From CALWOS01 sp963595735 (GTDB lineage: Bacteria > Bacillota > Clostridia > Oscillospirales > Oscillospiraceae): a stretch of 64,000 nt of DNA. Shown piece after piece: positions 8,123 through 16,543 of the stretch. Numbering within the stretch: position 1 is the stretch's first letter; each line of letters opens with the position of its first letter. A program made the position numbers and the translations under genes. The stretch is taken from assembly GCA_963595735.1 (NCBI GenBank), contig CAVBJJ010000009.1:1-64000 (forward strand). The letters run 5' to 3'. Below the pieces are notes generated by a model that did not search any database, was not told the origin of the DNA, and saw nothing but the letters and a program-made list of their open reading frames with translations.

Positions 8123-10219
8123 TTACTTGACGCTGAACAGCAGGTCGCCGTAAGTGGGGAAGGGCCAATACTTCTTTGCCGTATAGACCTCCGCCTCGTC
8201 CGCTGCGGCACGCAGCGCATCCATACAGGGGATCACCTTGTCGCGGAAGTCGAAGGAGGCAAGCTCCATATCCTCCACGGCGGCGACTGCCTCAATCGCG
8301 GCGTCCAGTTCGTCTGCCTTGATGCCGATGACATCCACCAGGCCGGAGAGCTTGGTCAGCAGCTCCGTCTCGTAGCGGCAGGGCAGATCGGCAATGGCTG
8401 CCTTTTTAGTGGCGATCAGACCGGCGATCTCCACGCAGTAGTCTTCCACAGCGGGGAGGATCTCCCGGCGAGCCATCTCGACCATGGTGCGGGCTTCGAT
8501 GTTCACCGTCTTGCAGTAGTTTTCCTGCAGCACCTCGCAGCGGGAGGTCAGCTCCGCATAGGAGAACACGCCCAGGGAGGTCAGCATATCCACATTCTTC
8601 TGATCCCGGAAATGGGGCAGGCAGTCCGGCGTGGTGGGATAGTTCAGCAGGCCGCGCTTGGTGGTGGCCTCCTCGATCCATGCATCGTCATAGCCGTTGC
8701 CGTTGAAGATGATGTTCTTGTGGTTTTTCACGGTCTCCTGCAGCGCCTTGCACAGGGCGGCGTCGAAGTCCTCCGCCTTTTCCAGCACATCGGCGTACTG
8801 GCGGAGCGCCTCGGCCACAGCGCTGTTGATCATGATGTTGGCACAGGAGATGCTGTTGGAGGAGCCGAGCATACGGAACTCGAACTTGTTGCCGGTGAAG
8901 GCAAAGGGCGAGGTGCGGTTTCTGTCCGTGGTGTCCTTCAGGAACTTTGGCAGACTGGGCACACCCAGCTTCATGCGCTCCTTTTCGGTGGCATTGTACG
9001 GCGTTCCGTTCTCGATGGCCTCCAGCACGGCGTTCAGCTCGTCACCCAGGAAGATGGAGATCACAGCCGGGGGCGCTTCGTTGGCGCCCAGACGATGGTC
9101 GTTGCCGGCAGTGGCAACGGAGATCCGCAGCAGATCCTGGTACTCGTCCACCGCTTTGATCACGGCGCACAGGAACAGCAGGAACTGGGCGTTTTCATAG
9201 GGCGTTTCGCCGGGGGAGAGCAGGTTCACACCGGTGTCGGTGGAAATGGACCAGTTGTTGTGCTTACCGGAGCCGTTCACGCCCTCAAAGGGCTTTTCGT
9301 GCAGCAGGCAGACCATGTTGTGCTTGGCGGCGACCGTTTGCATGATCTCCATGGTCAGCTGGTTGTGATCCGTTGCCACATTGGTGGTGGCGTAGATGGG
9401 AGCCAGCTCATGCTGTGCCGGAGCCACTTCGTTGTGCTCCGTCTTGGCCAGAATACCCAGCTTCCACAGCTCCTGGTTCAGATCGTCCATGTAAGCGGCG
9501 ACCCGGGGCTTGATGGTGCCGAAGTAGTGGTCGTCCATTTCCTGTCCCTTGGGGGGCTTGGCGCCGAACAGAGTGCGGCCGGCATAGATCAGATCCTTGC
9601 GCTTTTCAAAAACGCTCTTGTCGATCAGGAAGTACTCCTGTTCCGCGCCGACGGAGGCATTCACGCGTTTGACATCTTCGTTGCCAAACAGCCGCAGCAC
9701 CCGCAGCGCCTGGACATTCAGCGCTTCCATGGAGCGGAGCAAGGGGGTCTTCTTATCCAGCACCTCGCCGCCGTAAGCACAGAAGGCGGTGGGGATGCAA
9801 AGGGATTTACCCTTGATGAATGCATAGGAGGTGGGATCCCAGGTGGTATAGCCCCGGGCCTCAAAGGTGGTGCGCAGACCGCCGGAGGGGAAGGAGGAAG
9901 CGTCGGGCTCGCCCTTGATCAGCTCCTTACCGGAGAACTCCATGATCACGCCGCCGTCCGGGGAGGGACTGATGAAGCTGTCGTGCTTCTCGGCGGTGAT
10001 GCCGGTCATCGGCTGGAACCAGTGGGTGTAGTGGGTCGCGCCCAGGCTGACAGCCCAATCTTTCATCGCAGCGGCAACTGCATTGGCAACGGAAAGATCG
10101 AGGGGCTCGCCCTCCTCCAGGGTTTTCTTCAGAGACTTATAGACTTTTTCAGGCAGTTTGGCTTTCATTACCCGATCGTCAAAGACATGGGAGCCAAAAT
10201 ACTCAGGGATCATGTTCAT
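8123..10219 (-). CDS. glnN: Glutamine synthetase type III
   Basis: Forms glutamine from glutamate, NH3 and ATP. At 698 residues it has the size of the GSIII (GlnN) family rather than the roughly 440-470 of GSI. It begins IPEYFGSHVFDDRVMKAKLP, a typical GSIII N-terminus. The catalytic core shows NASVGAEQEYFLID (metal-binding glutamates), EVAPAQHELAPIY, and NGSGKHNNWSIST (ammonium/ATP region). It is divergent from the glutamate synthase operon across a 405-base regulatory region with its own strong promoter and leader. Together with the downstream Amt-PII gene it provides high-affinity ammonium capture. This genome also encodes a GSI nearby (15290). Confidence 0.97.
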   Translation of the reverse strand: MNMIPEYFGSHVFDDRVMKAKLPEKVYKSLKKTLEEGEPLDLSVANAVAAAMKDWAVSLGATHYTHWFQPMTGITAEKHDSFISPSPDGGVIMEFSGKELIKGEPDASSFPSGGLRTTFEARGYTTWDPTSYAFIKGKSLCIPTAFCAYGGEVLDKKTPLLRSMEALNVQALRVLRLFGNEDVKRVNASVGAEQEYFLIDKSVFEKRKDLIYAGRTLFGAKPPKGQEMDDHYFGTIKPRVAAYMDDLNQELWKLGILAKTEHNEVAPAQHELAPIYATTNVATDHNQLTMEIMQTVAAKHNMVCLLHEKPFEGVNGSGKHNNWSISTDTGVNLLSPGETPYENAQFLLFLCAVIKAVDEYQDLLRISVATAGNDHRLGANEAPPAVISIFLGDELNAVLEAIENGTPYNATEKERMKLGVPSLPKFLKDTTDRNRTSPFAFTGNKFEFRMLGSSNSISCANIMINSAVAEALRQYADVLEKAEDFDAALCKALQETVKNHKNIIFNGNGYDDAWIEEATTKRGLLNYPTTPDCLPHFRDQKNVDMLTSLGVFSYAELTSRCEVLQENYCKTVNIEARTMVEMARREILPAVEDYCVEIAGLIATKKAAIADLPCRYETELLTKLSGLVDVIGIKADELDAAIEAVAAVEDMELASFDFRDKVIPCMDALRAAADEAEVYTAKKYWPFPTYGDLLFSVK

Positions 10220-10348
10220 GTTTTCCGCCTCTTTCCATAATTGATATTTGATGCACAGAGCAATAAACTAAGAGCCTATTCAACTCATTATAATGTATCT
10301 GTGCGCCTTTTTCCATATGTTTGCCGCTTTTTGTTGTAAAAATTTTGG

Positions 10349-10408
10349 AAAAAGAAAAAGGCAACGGGGTCGGGAGATGACTTCACATCCCCAAGACACC
10401 ATTGCCTT
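10349..10408 (-). terminator. Attenuator-like hairpin in the glnN leader
   Basis: Within the transcribed leader of glnN (minus strand) AAGGCAA (10402-10408) pairs with TTGCCTT (10358-10364). Further inner pairs GG/CC, GTC/GAC and GGGGATG/CATCTCC follow, and the outer arm runs into TTTTTCTTTTT. It lies between the promoter and the gene, so it must be conditional. I could not find a convincing ANTAR hexaloop hairpin overlapping its 5' arm. Confidence 0.7.
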
Positions 10409-10417
10409 GATGTGGCG

Positions 10418-10446
10418 ATTGTATCGCATTGTGATTCGTTTGTCAA
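10418..10446 (-). promoter_or_regulatory. Promoter for glnN
   Basis: On the minus strand a perfect TTGACA (10441-10446), a 17-base spacer and TACAAT (10418-10423) form a very strong vegetative promoter. It leaves a leader of about 190 bases before the glnN start, containing the attenuator-like hairpin at 10349-10408. Confidence 0.85.
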
Positions 10447-10512
10447 GTAGTTTTTTGAAAAATAAATGCAAAAAAACAAGAATTTGGTTTTTATGCAATT
10501 TCAGTTGACAAA

Positions 10513-10607
10513 TGTCATATAGATGTGATAAAGTGACTTCGATGAGCAAAGGCGTTCATCTGCAGCGGACTGTTGTCCGTTTGCAGAGGAGCGCCTTTTT
10601 TATTTTT
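10513..10607 (+). promoter_or_regulatory. ANTAR-type antitermination leader of the glutamate synthase operon
   Basis: Two small hairpins with hexanucleotide loops precede a terminator. Hairpin 1 (10513-10530) has stem TGTCAT/GTGATA and loop ATAGAT. Hairpin 2 (10541-10560) has stem GATGAGC/GTTCATC and loop AAAGGC. Both loops have A at position 1 and G at position 4, the signature of ANTAR-bound RNA. Hairpin 2 uses the bases AGGCGTTCATC that also form the 5' arm of the terminator (10550-10607, T-rich tail), so the two folds exclude each other. An ANTAR protein is encoded by the last gene of the same operon (16544). The promoter is uncertain: TTGACA at 10505 would start too late to include hairpin 1. 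Confidence 0.75.
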
Positions 10608-10624
10608 GAAAGGACTTGAAAAAC

Positions 10625-11719
10625 ATGGGACAGTTAGAAGGACAGGTAAGAATTCCCTCCGGCTGTGCGATCGCGGCTGTCATCTCCAAAGAGGGACGGC
10701 GGATGACCGGAGAAAAAATCATCGAGAGCATGAAGCCCATGCACGACCGCTCCAACGGTCTGGGCGGCGGCTTTGCCGGGTATGGCATTTATCCGGACTA
10801 TCGGGACTTCTATGCGCTGCACCTGTTTTATGATGATAACAGCTGCCGCGCCGCCTGCGAGGCCATGCTCAAGGAGCATTTTGAGATCGTACAGGCAGAG
10901 CCGATCCCGGTGCGGAAAATGCCGCAGATCACAGACGAGCCGCTGATGTGGCGCTATTTTGTTGCGCCGCTGCAATCCGTCCTGGCACGGATGCAGTTGG
11001 ACGAGCGGGAGTTTGTCGCGCGCACGGTGATGCGGATCAACCGGGAGCTGTCGGGCGCTTATGTCTTTTCCTGCGGCAAGAACATGGGCGCGTTCAAGGC
11101 GGTCGGCTTTCCGGAGGATGTGGGTCTGTTCTACCGTTTGGATGAATACGGCGCTTATACCTGGACGGCTCATGGGCGATATCCCACCAACACCCCGGGC
11201 TGGTGGGGCGGCGCGCATCCCTTTGCCCTGCTGGACTATTCCGTTGTCCACAACGGCGAAATTTCCTCTTATGACGCCAACCGCCGGTTTATCGAGATGT
11301 TCGGATACAAATGTACCCTCCAGACCGATACGGAGGTCATTACCTATATTATGGACTACCTGCTTCGCCGGCAAAAGCTGACGCTGGAGGAGGTGGCCTC
11401 GGTGGTGGCAGCACCGTTCTGGTCCACGATCGAGCGCCTGCCCCAGGAGCAGCAGGCAAAGCTGCGCTATCTGCGCACGGTGTTTTCCAGTCTGCTGATC
11501 ACAGGACCCTTTTCCATTGTCCTGGGCTTTGAGGGCGGCCTGATGGCGCTCAATGACAGACTGAAGCTCCGCTCCATGGTTGTGGGCGAGAAAGACGACA
11601 AGGTATTTATTGCCAGTGAAGAAGCTGCCATTCGCGTGATGGAGCCCGATGCGGAAAACATCTGGGCGCCGGAGGGCGGCGAGCCGGTGATCGTGCGTGT
11701 CAAGGAGGGTGCATTCTGA
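10625..11719 (+). CDS. Glutamate synthase glutamine amidotransferase subunit
   Basis: The 364-residue class II glutamine amidotransferase corresponds to the N-terminal domain of GltB, here a separate protein, as in split glutamate synthases. It would release ammonia from glutamine for the FMN subunit. MHDRSNGLGGGFAGYGIYPD (residues 39-58) and the HGRYPTNTPG and VVHNGEISSYDAN segments are typical. The candidate nucleophile Cys lies in IPSGCAIAAV near residue 14, not at position 2, so N-terminal processing would be needed. The ATG at 10625 is chosen because AAAGGA sits about 10 bases upstream; an in-frame TTG at 10616 is too close to it. The stop overlaps the next ATG by one base. Confidence 0.88.
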   Translation: MGQLEGQVRIPSGCAIAAVISKEGRRMTGEKIIESMKPMHDRSNGLGGGFAGYGIYPDYRDFYALHLFYDDNSCRAACEAMLKEHFEIVQAEPIPVRKMPQITDEPLMWRYFVAPLQSVLARMQLDEREFVARTVMRINRELSGAYVFSCGKNMGAFKAVGFPEDVGLFYRLDEYGAYTWTAHGRYPTNTPGWWGGAHPFALLDYSVVHNGEISSYDANRRFIEMFGYKCTLQTDTEVITYIMDYLLRRQKLTLEEVASVVAAPFWSTIERLPQEQQAKLRYLRTVFSSLLITGPFSIVLGFEGGLMALNDRLKLRSMVVGEKDDKVFIASEEAAIRVMEPDAENIWAPEGGEPVIVRVKEGAF

Positions 11720-13224
11720 TGGGAATCAATTATGTTTATCCGGAGTTTGAGGTCGTCCGGAGAGAGGAGCGCTGCACCCACTGCCGCATTTGCGAGCGCG
11801 AGTGCGCCAATGCAGTGCATACATTTGACCCCAAGCGGGGGATCATGCTGGCGGACGAGGCAAAATGCGTCAACTGCCACCGCTGCGTTGCCCTGTGTCC
11901 CACCCGGGCGCTAAAAATTATCCACAGCGACTGCAAGATCCGGGAAAATGCCAACTGGAGCATGGACACCGTCAACGAGATCTACAAGCAGGCGGGCAGC
12001 GGTGGCGTACTGCTGTCCTCCATGGGCAATCCCAAGCCACAGCCGGTGTATTGGGATAAAATTCTCATCAACGCCTCCCAGGTCACCAATCCCCCCATCG
12101 ACCCCCTGCGGGAGCCGATGGAGACCCGGGTCATTCTGGGCAAAAAGCCCTCCCAAATTCGGCGGGATGCCCAGGGAAATATCATCAATGATTTGGAACC
12201 CCAGTGCGAGCTGTCCATGCCGCTGCTGTTTTCCGCCATGAGCTACGGCTCCATCAGCTATAACGCCCACGAGGCGCTGGCCAAGGCGGCGGAAAAGCTG
12301 GGGACTTACTATAATACCGGCGAGGGCGGTTTGCACGAGGACTTCTACCGGTACGGCAAAAACACCATTGTGCAGGTGGCCTCCGGCCGCTTCGGCGTTC
12401 ACAAGGACTTTTTGGAAGCGGGCGTTGCCATTGAGATCAAAATGGGGCAGGGCGCAAAGCCCGGTATCGGCGGACATCTGCCCGGCAGTAAGATCGTGGG
12501 AGATGTGTCCCGTACCAGAATGTGCCCGGAGGGATCGGACGCTATCTCCCCGGCGCCCCACCACGACATTTATTCCATTGAGGATCTCCGCCAGCTGGTG
12601 TATTCGCTGAAAGAGGCAACGGAGTATAAAAAGCCCATCATCGTCAAGGTCGCGGCGGTGCATAATATCGCGGCCATCGCCAGCGGCATCGCCCGCAGCG
12701 GCGCGGATATCATCGCCATTGACGGCTTCCGCGGTGGTACCGGCGCAGCCCCCACCCGGATTCGGGACAATGTGGGCATTCCCATTGAACTGGCGCTGGC
12801 CAGCGTGGATCAGCGCCTGCGGGACGAGGGCATCCGCAACCATGTTTCTCTGATCGTGGGCGGCAGCATTCGCAGCTCTGCGGATGCGGTCAAGGCCATT
12901 GCCCTGGGCGCAGACGCCTGCTATGTGGGTACGGCCGCGCTGGTGGCTATGGGCTGCCATCTGTGCCGCAGCTGCCAGACCGGCAAGTGCAATTGGGGCA
13001 TTGCCACCCAGCGTCCGGAGCTGGTCAAGCGGCTGGATCCGGATGTGGCCTGCCAGCAGCTGGTCAATCTGATGACGGCCTGGAACCATGAGATCAAGGA
13101 ACTCATGGGTGGCATGGGCATCAACTCCATCGAAGCGCTGCGTGGCAACCGCCTGATGTTGCGGGGCGTGGGGCTGCATGAAAAAGAGCTGGAGATCCTT
13201 GGTATTTCCCACGCGGGCGAATAA
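11719..13224 (+). CDS. Glutamate synthase FMN/Fe-S subunit with ferredoxin domain
   Basis: The 501-residue protein starts with two [4Fe-4S] ferredoxin motifs (CTHCRICERECANAVH and CVNCHRCVALCP). The FMN-binding glutamate synthase barrel follows, with MSYGSISYNAHEALAKAA, NTGEGG, QGAKPGIGGHLPG, IDGFRGGTGAAP and GADACYVGTAAL. The cysteine cluster GCHLCRSCQTGKC near residue 415 corresponds to the GltB 3Fe-4S site. It reductively aminates 2-oxoglutarate to glutamate. This is the archaeal-type, stand-alone central domain. The added ferredoxin domain suggests electrons arrive through Fe-S clusters, from ferredoxin or from the FAD protein encoded next. It is translationally coupled to the preceding amidotransferase gene. 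Confidence 0.95.
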   Translation: MGINYVYPEFEVVRREERCTHCRICERECANAVHTFDPKRGIMLADEAKCVNCHRCVALCPTRALKIIHSDCKIRENANWSMDTVNEIYKQAGSGGVLLSSMGNPKPQPVYWDKILINASQVTNPPIDPLREPMETRVILGKKPSQIRRDAQGNIINDLEPQCELSMPLLFSAMSYGSISYNAHEALAKAAEKLGTYYNTGEGGLHEDFYRYGKNTIVQVASGRFGVHKDFLEAGVAIEIKMGQGAKPGIGGHLPGSKIVGDVSRTRMCPEGSDAISPAPHHDIYSIEDLRQLVYSLKEATEYKKPIIVKVAAVHNIAAIASGIARSGADIIAIDGFRGGTGAAPTRIRDNVGIPIELALASVDQRLRDEGIRNHVSLIVGGSIRSSADAVKAIALGADACYVGTAALVAMGCHLCRSCQTGKCNWGIATQRPELVKRLDPDVACQQLVNLMTAWNHEIKELMGGMGINSIEALRGNRLMLRGVGLHEKELEILGISHAGE

Positions 13225-13238
13225 GCCATGACATGACA

Positions 13239-13287
13239 GAGGCTGTCAAAAAAACAGACAGTCAGCAGAGGCCTCCGCAGTATTTCG
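13239..13287 (+). repeat. Internally deleted copy of the dispersed repeat
   Basis: The 49-base segment matches the first roughly 40 bases of the dispersed repeat (GGCTGTC, A-run, ACAGACAG, then GCCTCCGCAG). It then jumps straight to CAGTATTTCGG, which matches the start of the second core hairpin. The middle is missing between two CAG sites. It lies in the 78-base gap between two genes of the glutamate synthase operon and ends just before the ribosome site of the next gene. Confidence 0.6.
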
Positions 13288-13302
13288 GAAAGGAATGGGA
13301 AG

Positions 13303-14547
13303 ATGAAGCAGTATCTGATTATCGGCAACGGCGTGGCGGCCGCCGCCTGCATCGAGGGCATCCGCCAGAAGGACAGTCAGGGGAGTATCACCGTCATATC
13401 CGGCGAAAAGTACCGAACCTACTGCCGTCCGCTGCTCTCTGGCTTTCTGGAGGGACGAACGGAGCTGAAAAAGCTGGCGTTCCGGCCGGATGACTTTTAC
13501 AGAAAAAACGGCTGCCGCGTGATCTATGGGGATAAGGCCGTTTGCTTTGACCCGCAGGCACAGACCGTGACGCTGGAAAGCGGCGCGGTGCTGGAATATG
13601 ACGCCCTGTGCCTGGCAACAGGTTCGCTGCCGCTGAACCGGCGCTATCCGGGGCTGAATACCGTGGAGCGGAAATGCTGCTTCCATGGCATGAACAACGC
13701 CCTGACGCTGGATCGCCTTGTCAAGCCCGGTACCGGCGTACTGATCCTGGGCGCGGGATTGGCCGGACTGCACTGCGCGGCAGGACTGGCTGGGCGCGTG
13801 GCGGAGGTCACGGTTTGCGACCGCAGCCCCCAGCTGCTTCCTCAGCTGCTGGATGCGGAGACAGCCGGGGCTTTGCAGAAGCACATGGAGCAGCACGGGG
13901 TAACATTCCGTTTGGGCGATGCGCCGGTGCGTTTTCAGGGCAATACCGTTGTGCTGCAAGACGGAAAGAGACTGCGCTTTGATCTGCTGGTCATGGCGCA
14001 GGGCGCGAAGGGCAACACAGCACTCATGGAGGCCGCCGGCGGCGAGGTGGGAAACGGCATTCTGGTCAGCGACCGGATGCATACCAGCCTGCCCCGGGTA
14101 TATGCCGCAGGCGCCTGCACGGAGGGTCTGCAGTCCGTCGGCAGCGCGCGGCACAGCCTGATGCTTTTGCCGGATGCCTATATGCAGGGACACTGCGCCG
14201 GGGTCAATATGGCCGGCGGCAGCACGGTGTTCGATAAGAAAACGCTGCTGCATACGCTGGAATTTTTTGGCCGGCGCATGGTGCTGGCGGGGGACTGCGC
14301 CGCCCCGGAGGATGGACTGATTCTCGCGGAGAAAACCCCGCATGGCTTTCAAAAATTCTTTATAAAAGAAAATAAATTAGTTGGATTTATCCTATTTGGA
14401 GATACAGAGCGGGCGGGCATTTATACCGCGCTGCTTCGGGAGCAGGCATCGCTGGAGCAGTTGGACTTTGCGCCGCCCCGGCGGGAGGTAGCTTTGCGGC
14501 CGTCCGGGAAAAATTATCGTAGCGAAAAGCTTGGAGGTGTGGTATAA
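13303..14547 (+). CDS. NAD(P)/FAD-dependent oxidoreductase of the glutamate synthase operon
   Basis: The 414-residue flavoprotein has two Rossmann motifs: an FAD site at the N-terminus (IIGNGVAAAACIEGI) and a NAD(P) site near residue 147 (VLILGAGLAGLHCAAGL). YAAGACTEG late in the sequence is the second FAD-contact motif. It belongs to the pyridine nucleotide-disulfide reductase fold, of the nitrite reductase/NADH-rubredoxin reductase type. In this operon it probably replaces GltD as the electron-input subunit of glutamate synthase; that is an inference from position. The ATG follows AAAGGAATGGGAAG, and the stop TAA abuts the next ATG. A truncated repeat copy precedes it. Confidence 0.85.
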   Translation: MKQYLIIGNGVAAAACIEGIRQKDSQGSITVISGEKYRTYCRPLLSGFLEGRTELKKLAFRPDDFYRKNGCRVIYGDKAVCFDPQAQTVTLESGAVLEYDALCLATGSLPLNRRYPGLNTVERKCCFHGMNNALTLDRLVKPGTGVLILGAGLAGLHCAAGLAGRVAEVTVCDRSPQLLPQLLDAETAGALQKHMEQHGVTFRLGDAPVRFQGNTVVLQDGKRLRFDLLVMAQGAKGNTALMEAAGGEVGNGILVSDRMHTSLPRVYAAGACTEGLQSVGSARHSLMLLPDAYMQGHCAGVNMAGGSTVFDKKTLLHTLEFFGRRMVLAGDCAAPEDGLILAEKTPHGFQKFFIKENKLVGFILFGDTERAGIYTALLREQASLEQLDFAPPRREVALRPSGKNYRSEKLGGVV

Positions 14548-15270
14548 ATGATAGTAGATGCAAAGGCGCTGGAATTTGACGCCTTGAATCAGGCGCTGCG
14601 GGGCAGCGCGGAGGACTGCGAGATCCTCCATTGCTCCGGGCAGCGCTTCGTCGCCGCAGGACTGGAGCGGCAGAAGCTGCAGATCCGGGACGGCGTGCCC
14701 GGAAACGCCCTGGGCGCTTATCTCAACGGCGCCACCATCGAGGTCTTTGGCAATGCCCAGGACGCGGTGGGGGACACCATGAACTCCGGAGAGATCATTG
14801 TCCACGGCGGGATCGGCGATGCCGCCGGCTATGCCATGCGCGGGGGCAGAATCTTTGTCCGGGGCAATGCCGGCTATCGCGCCGGTATCCACATGAAAGA
14901 ATACCAGGAAAAGGTACCCGTTATGGTCATCGGCGGCCGCGCCGGCTGCTTCCTGGGCGAGTACCAGGCCGGAGGGTATATCATCGTTCTGGGACTGGAG
15001 CGGGGCGAGCGGGACATTGTCGGCGATTTCCCCTGCACCGGAATGCACGGCGGCAAGATGTTTCTCCGCTCGGATTGCGCCGGGATCCATTTCCCGGAGC
15101 AGGTACACACCCACCCCGCCACGGCGGAGGAGCTGGCGGAGATTCGCGGCTTTTTGGAGGAGTTCTGCCAGAAGTTCGACTATGATCTGGACGATATTTT
15201 GCAGCAGCCCTTTACCGTCGTGGTGCCGGACAGCAAAAATCCGTATCATCAGATGTATGTGGGAAACTGA
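14548..15270 (+). CDS. Glutamate synthase GXGXG (GltB C-terminal) subunit
   Basis: The 240-residue protein consists of a right-handed beta-helix of the GXGXG type, the C-terminal domain of GltB as a separate polypeptide. Successive turns show GNALGAYLNGATIEVFGNAQ, GDTMNSGEIIVHGGIGDAAG and AMRGGRIFVRGNAGYRAG. It is structural and holds the amidotransferase and FMN domains together. It starts one base after the oxidoreductase stop, so the two genes are coupled. Its presence completes the three-part split GltB (GATase, FMN barrel, GXGXG). Confidence 0.93.
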   Translation: MIVDAKALEFDALNQALRGSAEDCEILHCSGQRFVAAGLERQKLQIRDGVPGNALGAYLNGATIEVFGNAQDAVGDTMNSGEIIVHGGIGDAAGYAMRGGRIFVRGNAGYRAGIHMKEYQEKVPVMVIGGRAGCFLGEYQAGGYIIVLGLERGERDIVGDFPCTGMHGGKMFLRSDCAGIHFPEQVHTHPATAEELAEIRGFLEEFCQKFDYDLDDILQQPFTVVVPDSKNPYHQMYVGN

Positions 15271-15289
15271 AGAAAGCAGGTAAGGTCAC

Positions 15290-16504
15290 ATGAAGTATTC
15301 GGCAGCAGAAGTCATGCAGTTTGTCCGGGAGGAGGATGTCAAGTTCATCCGCCTGGCCTTTTGCGATGTGTATGGGAAACAGAAAAATGTGTCCATCATG
15401 CCCAGTGAGCTGGAGCGAGCCTTTTCCCAGGGCATTGGCTTTGATGCCTCTGCCATTCCCGGCTTTGGCGGCGAGGTGTATTCCGATCTGTTCCTGCACC
15501 CCGACCCCAGCCGGATCTTCGTGCTGCCCTGGCGGCCGGAGCACGGCAAGGTGATGCGGATGTTCTGCGATATTCGCCGTCCGGATGGGGAGAGCTTTGC
15601 CTGCGATGCCCGCAGCGTGCTGAAAAAGGCCGTGGCAGCGGCGGAGCAGGCGGGGTACAGCTTTTCCTTTGGCTCGGAAATGGAGTTTTATCTCTTCCAG
15701 ACAGACGAGGAGGGACGGCCGACCCGCATCCCCTATGACATGGCGGGATATATGGACATTGCCCCGGATGACAAGGGAGAAAATGTCCGCCGGGAGATCT
15801 GCCTGTCTCTGGAGAGAATGGGCATCTTCCCGGAAAGCTCCCACCATGAGGAGGGGCCGGGACAAAATGAGATCGACTTCCGCTATTCCGACCCGCTGAC
15901 TGCGGCGGATAATGCGGCGATTTTCCGTATGACCGTGCAGACGGTTGCCGCCCGCAACGGCCTGTATGCGGACTTTTCGCCTAAGCCCTTGGCCGGCCAG
16001 CCCGGCAGCGGCTTTCATATCAATATGTCCGTCCGGGACAAAAAGGGTGACAGTTGCTGGGAGGGACTGATCGCCGGGGTGATGGATAAGATTCGGGACA
16101 TGACCCTGTTTCTCAACCCGGCGGAGGCGTCCTATTCCCGCCTGGGCGGCAACAAGGCGCCCCAGTATGTGACCTGGTCCTCGGAAAACCGCGCCCAGCT
16201 GATTCGCATTCCCGCGGCGACCGGGGAGTTCCGCCGGGTGGAGCTGCGTTCGCCGGATCCGCTGGCAAATCCCTATCTGGCCTTTGCGCTGCTGATCTAT
16301 GCCGGACTGCACGGCATGGAGAACCATGTGCCGCTGCCGCCGGCTTCGGACTTTAACCCCTACAGCAAAGCGCCGGAGGAGCTGGCGGGGATCGAGCGCC
16401 TGCCGGGCAGTCTGACGGAGGCGGCGGAGCTTGCCAAGGCCAGTCCCTTTATTGCCACCCATCTGCCTCGGGAGATCATCCAGACCTTTTGCCGGCTGTC
16501 GTGA
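15290..16504 (+). CDS. glnA: Glutamine synthetase type I
   Basis: The 404-residue enzyme has the GSI layout. A beta-grasp N-terminus (RLAFCDVYGKQKNVSI) precedes the catalytic domain, with GSEMEFYLF (metal glutamates), HHEEGPGQNEIDFRY, GSGFHINMSV and NKAPQYVTWSSENRAQLIRIP. It is shorter than the usual 440-470 residues. I see no adenylylation-site tyrosine context, so feedback control would be GSI-alpha-like or absent. It is the second glutamine synthetase in this island, cotranscribed with the glutamate synthase subunits, while the type III enzyme is divergent. GGTAAGGTCACATG sets the start. Confidence 0.93.
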   Translation: MKYSAAEVMQFVREEDVKFIRLAFCDVYGKQKNVSIMPSELERAFSQGIGFDASAIPGFGGEVYSDLFLHPDPSRIFVLPWRPEHGKVMRMFCDIRRPDGESFACDARSVLKKAVAAAEQAGYSFSFGSEMEFYLFQTDEEGRPTRIPYDMAGYMDIAPDDKGENVRREICLSLERMGIFPESSHHEEGPGQNEIDFRYSDPLTAADNAAIFRMTVQTVAARNGLYADFSPKPLAGQPGSGFHINMSVRDKKGDSCWEGLIAGVMDKIRDMTLFLNPAEASYSRLGGNKAPQYVTWSSENRAQLIRIPAATGEFRRVELRSPDPLANPYLAFALLIYAGLHGMENHVPLPPASDFNPYSKAPEELAGIERLPGSLTEAAELAKASPFIATHLPREIIQTFCRLS

Positions 16505-16543
16505 CCGGCGCGGAACGCATTTTGAGGAAGGGGGAGGAGCAAA

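Noticed and set aside
8111..10240. 709-codon plus-strand frame opposite glnN
   Set aside because: Antisense shadow of the type III glutamine synthetase; length reflects high GC at third positions.
10481..10500. Sigma-54 promoter upstream of the glutamate synthase operon
   Set aside because: The GG and GC elements near TTTGG and ATGCA are not 10 bases apart as required.
10505..10530. TTGACA at 10505 as the operon promoter
   Set aside because: The matching -10 (ATAAAG) is poor, and its transcript would begin after the first hexaloop hairpin; kept only as an alternative.
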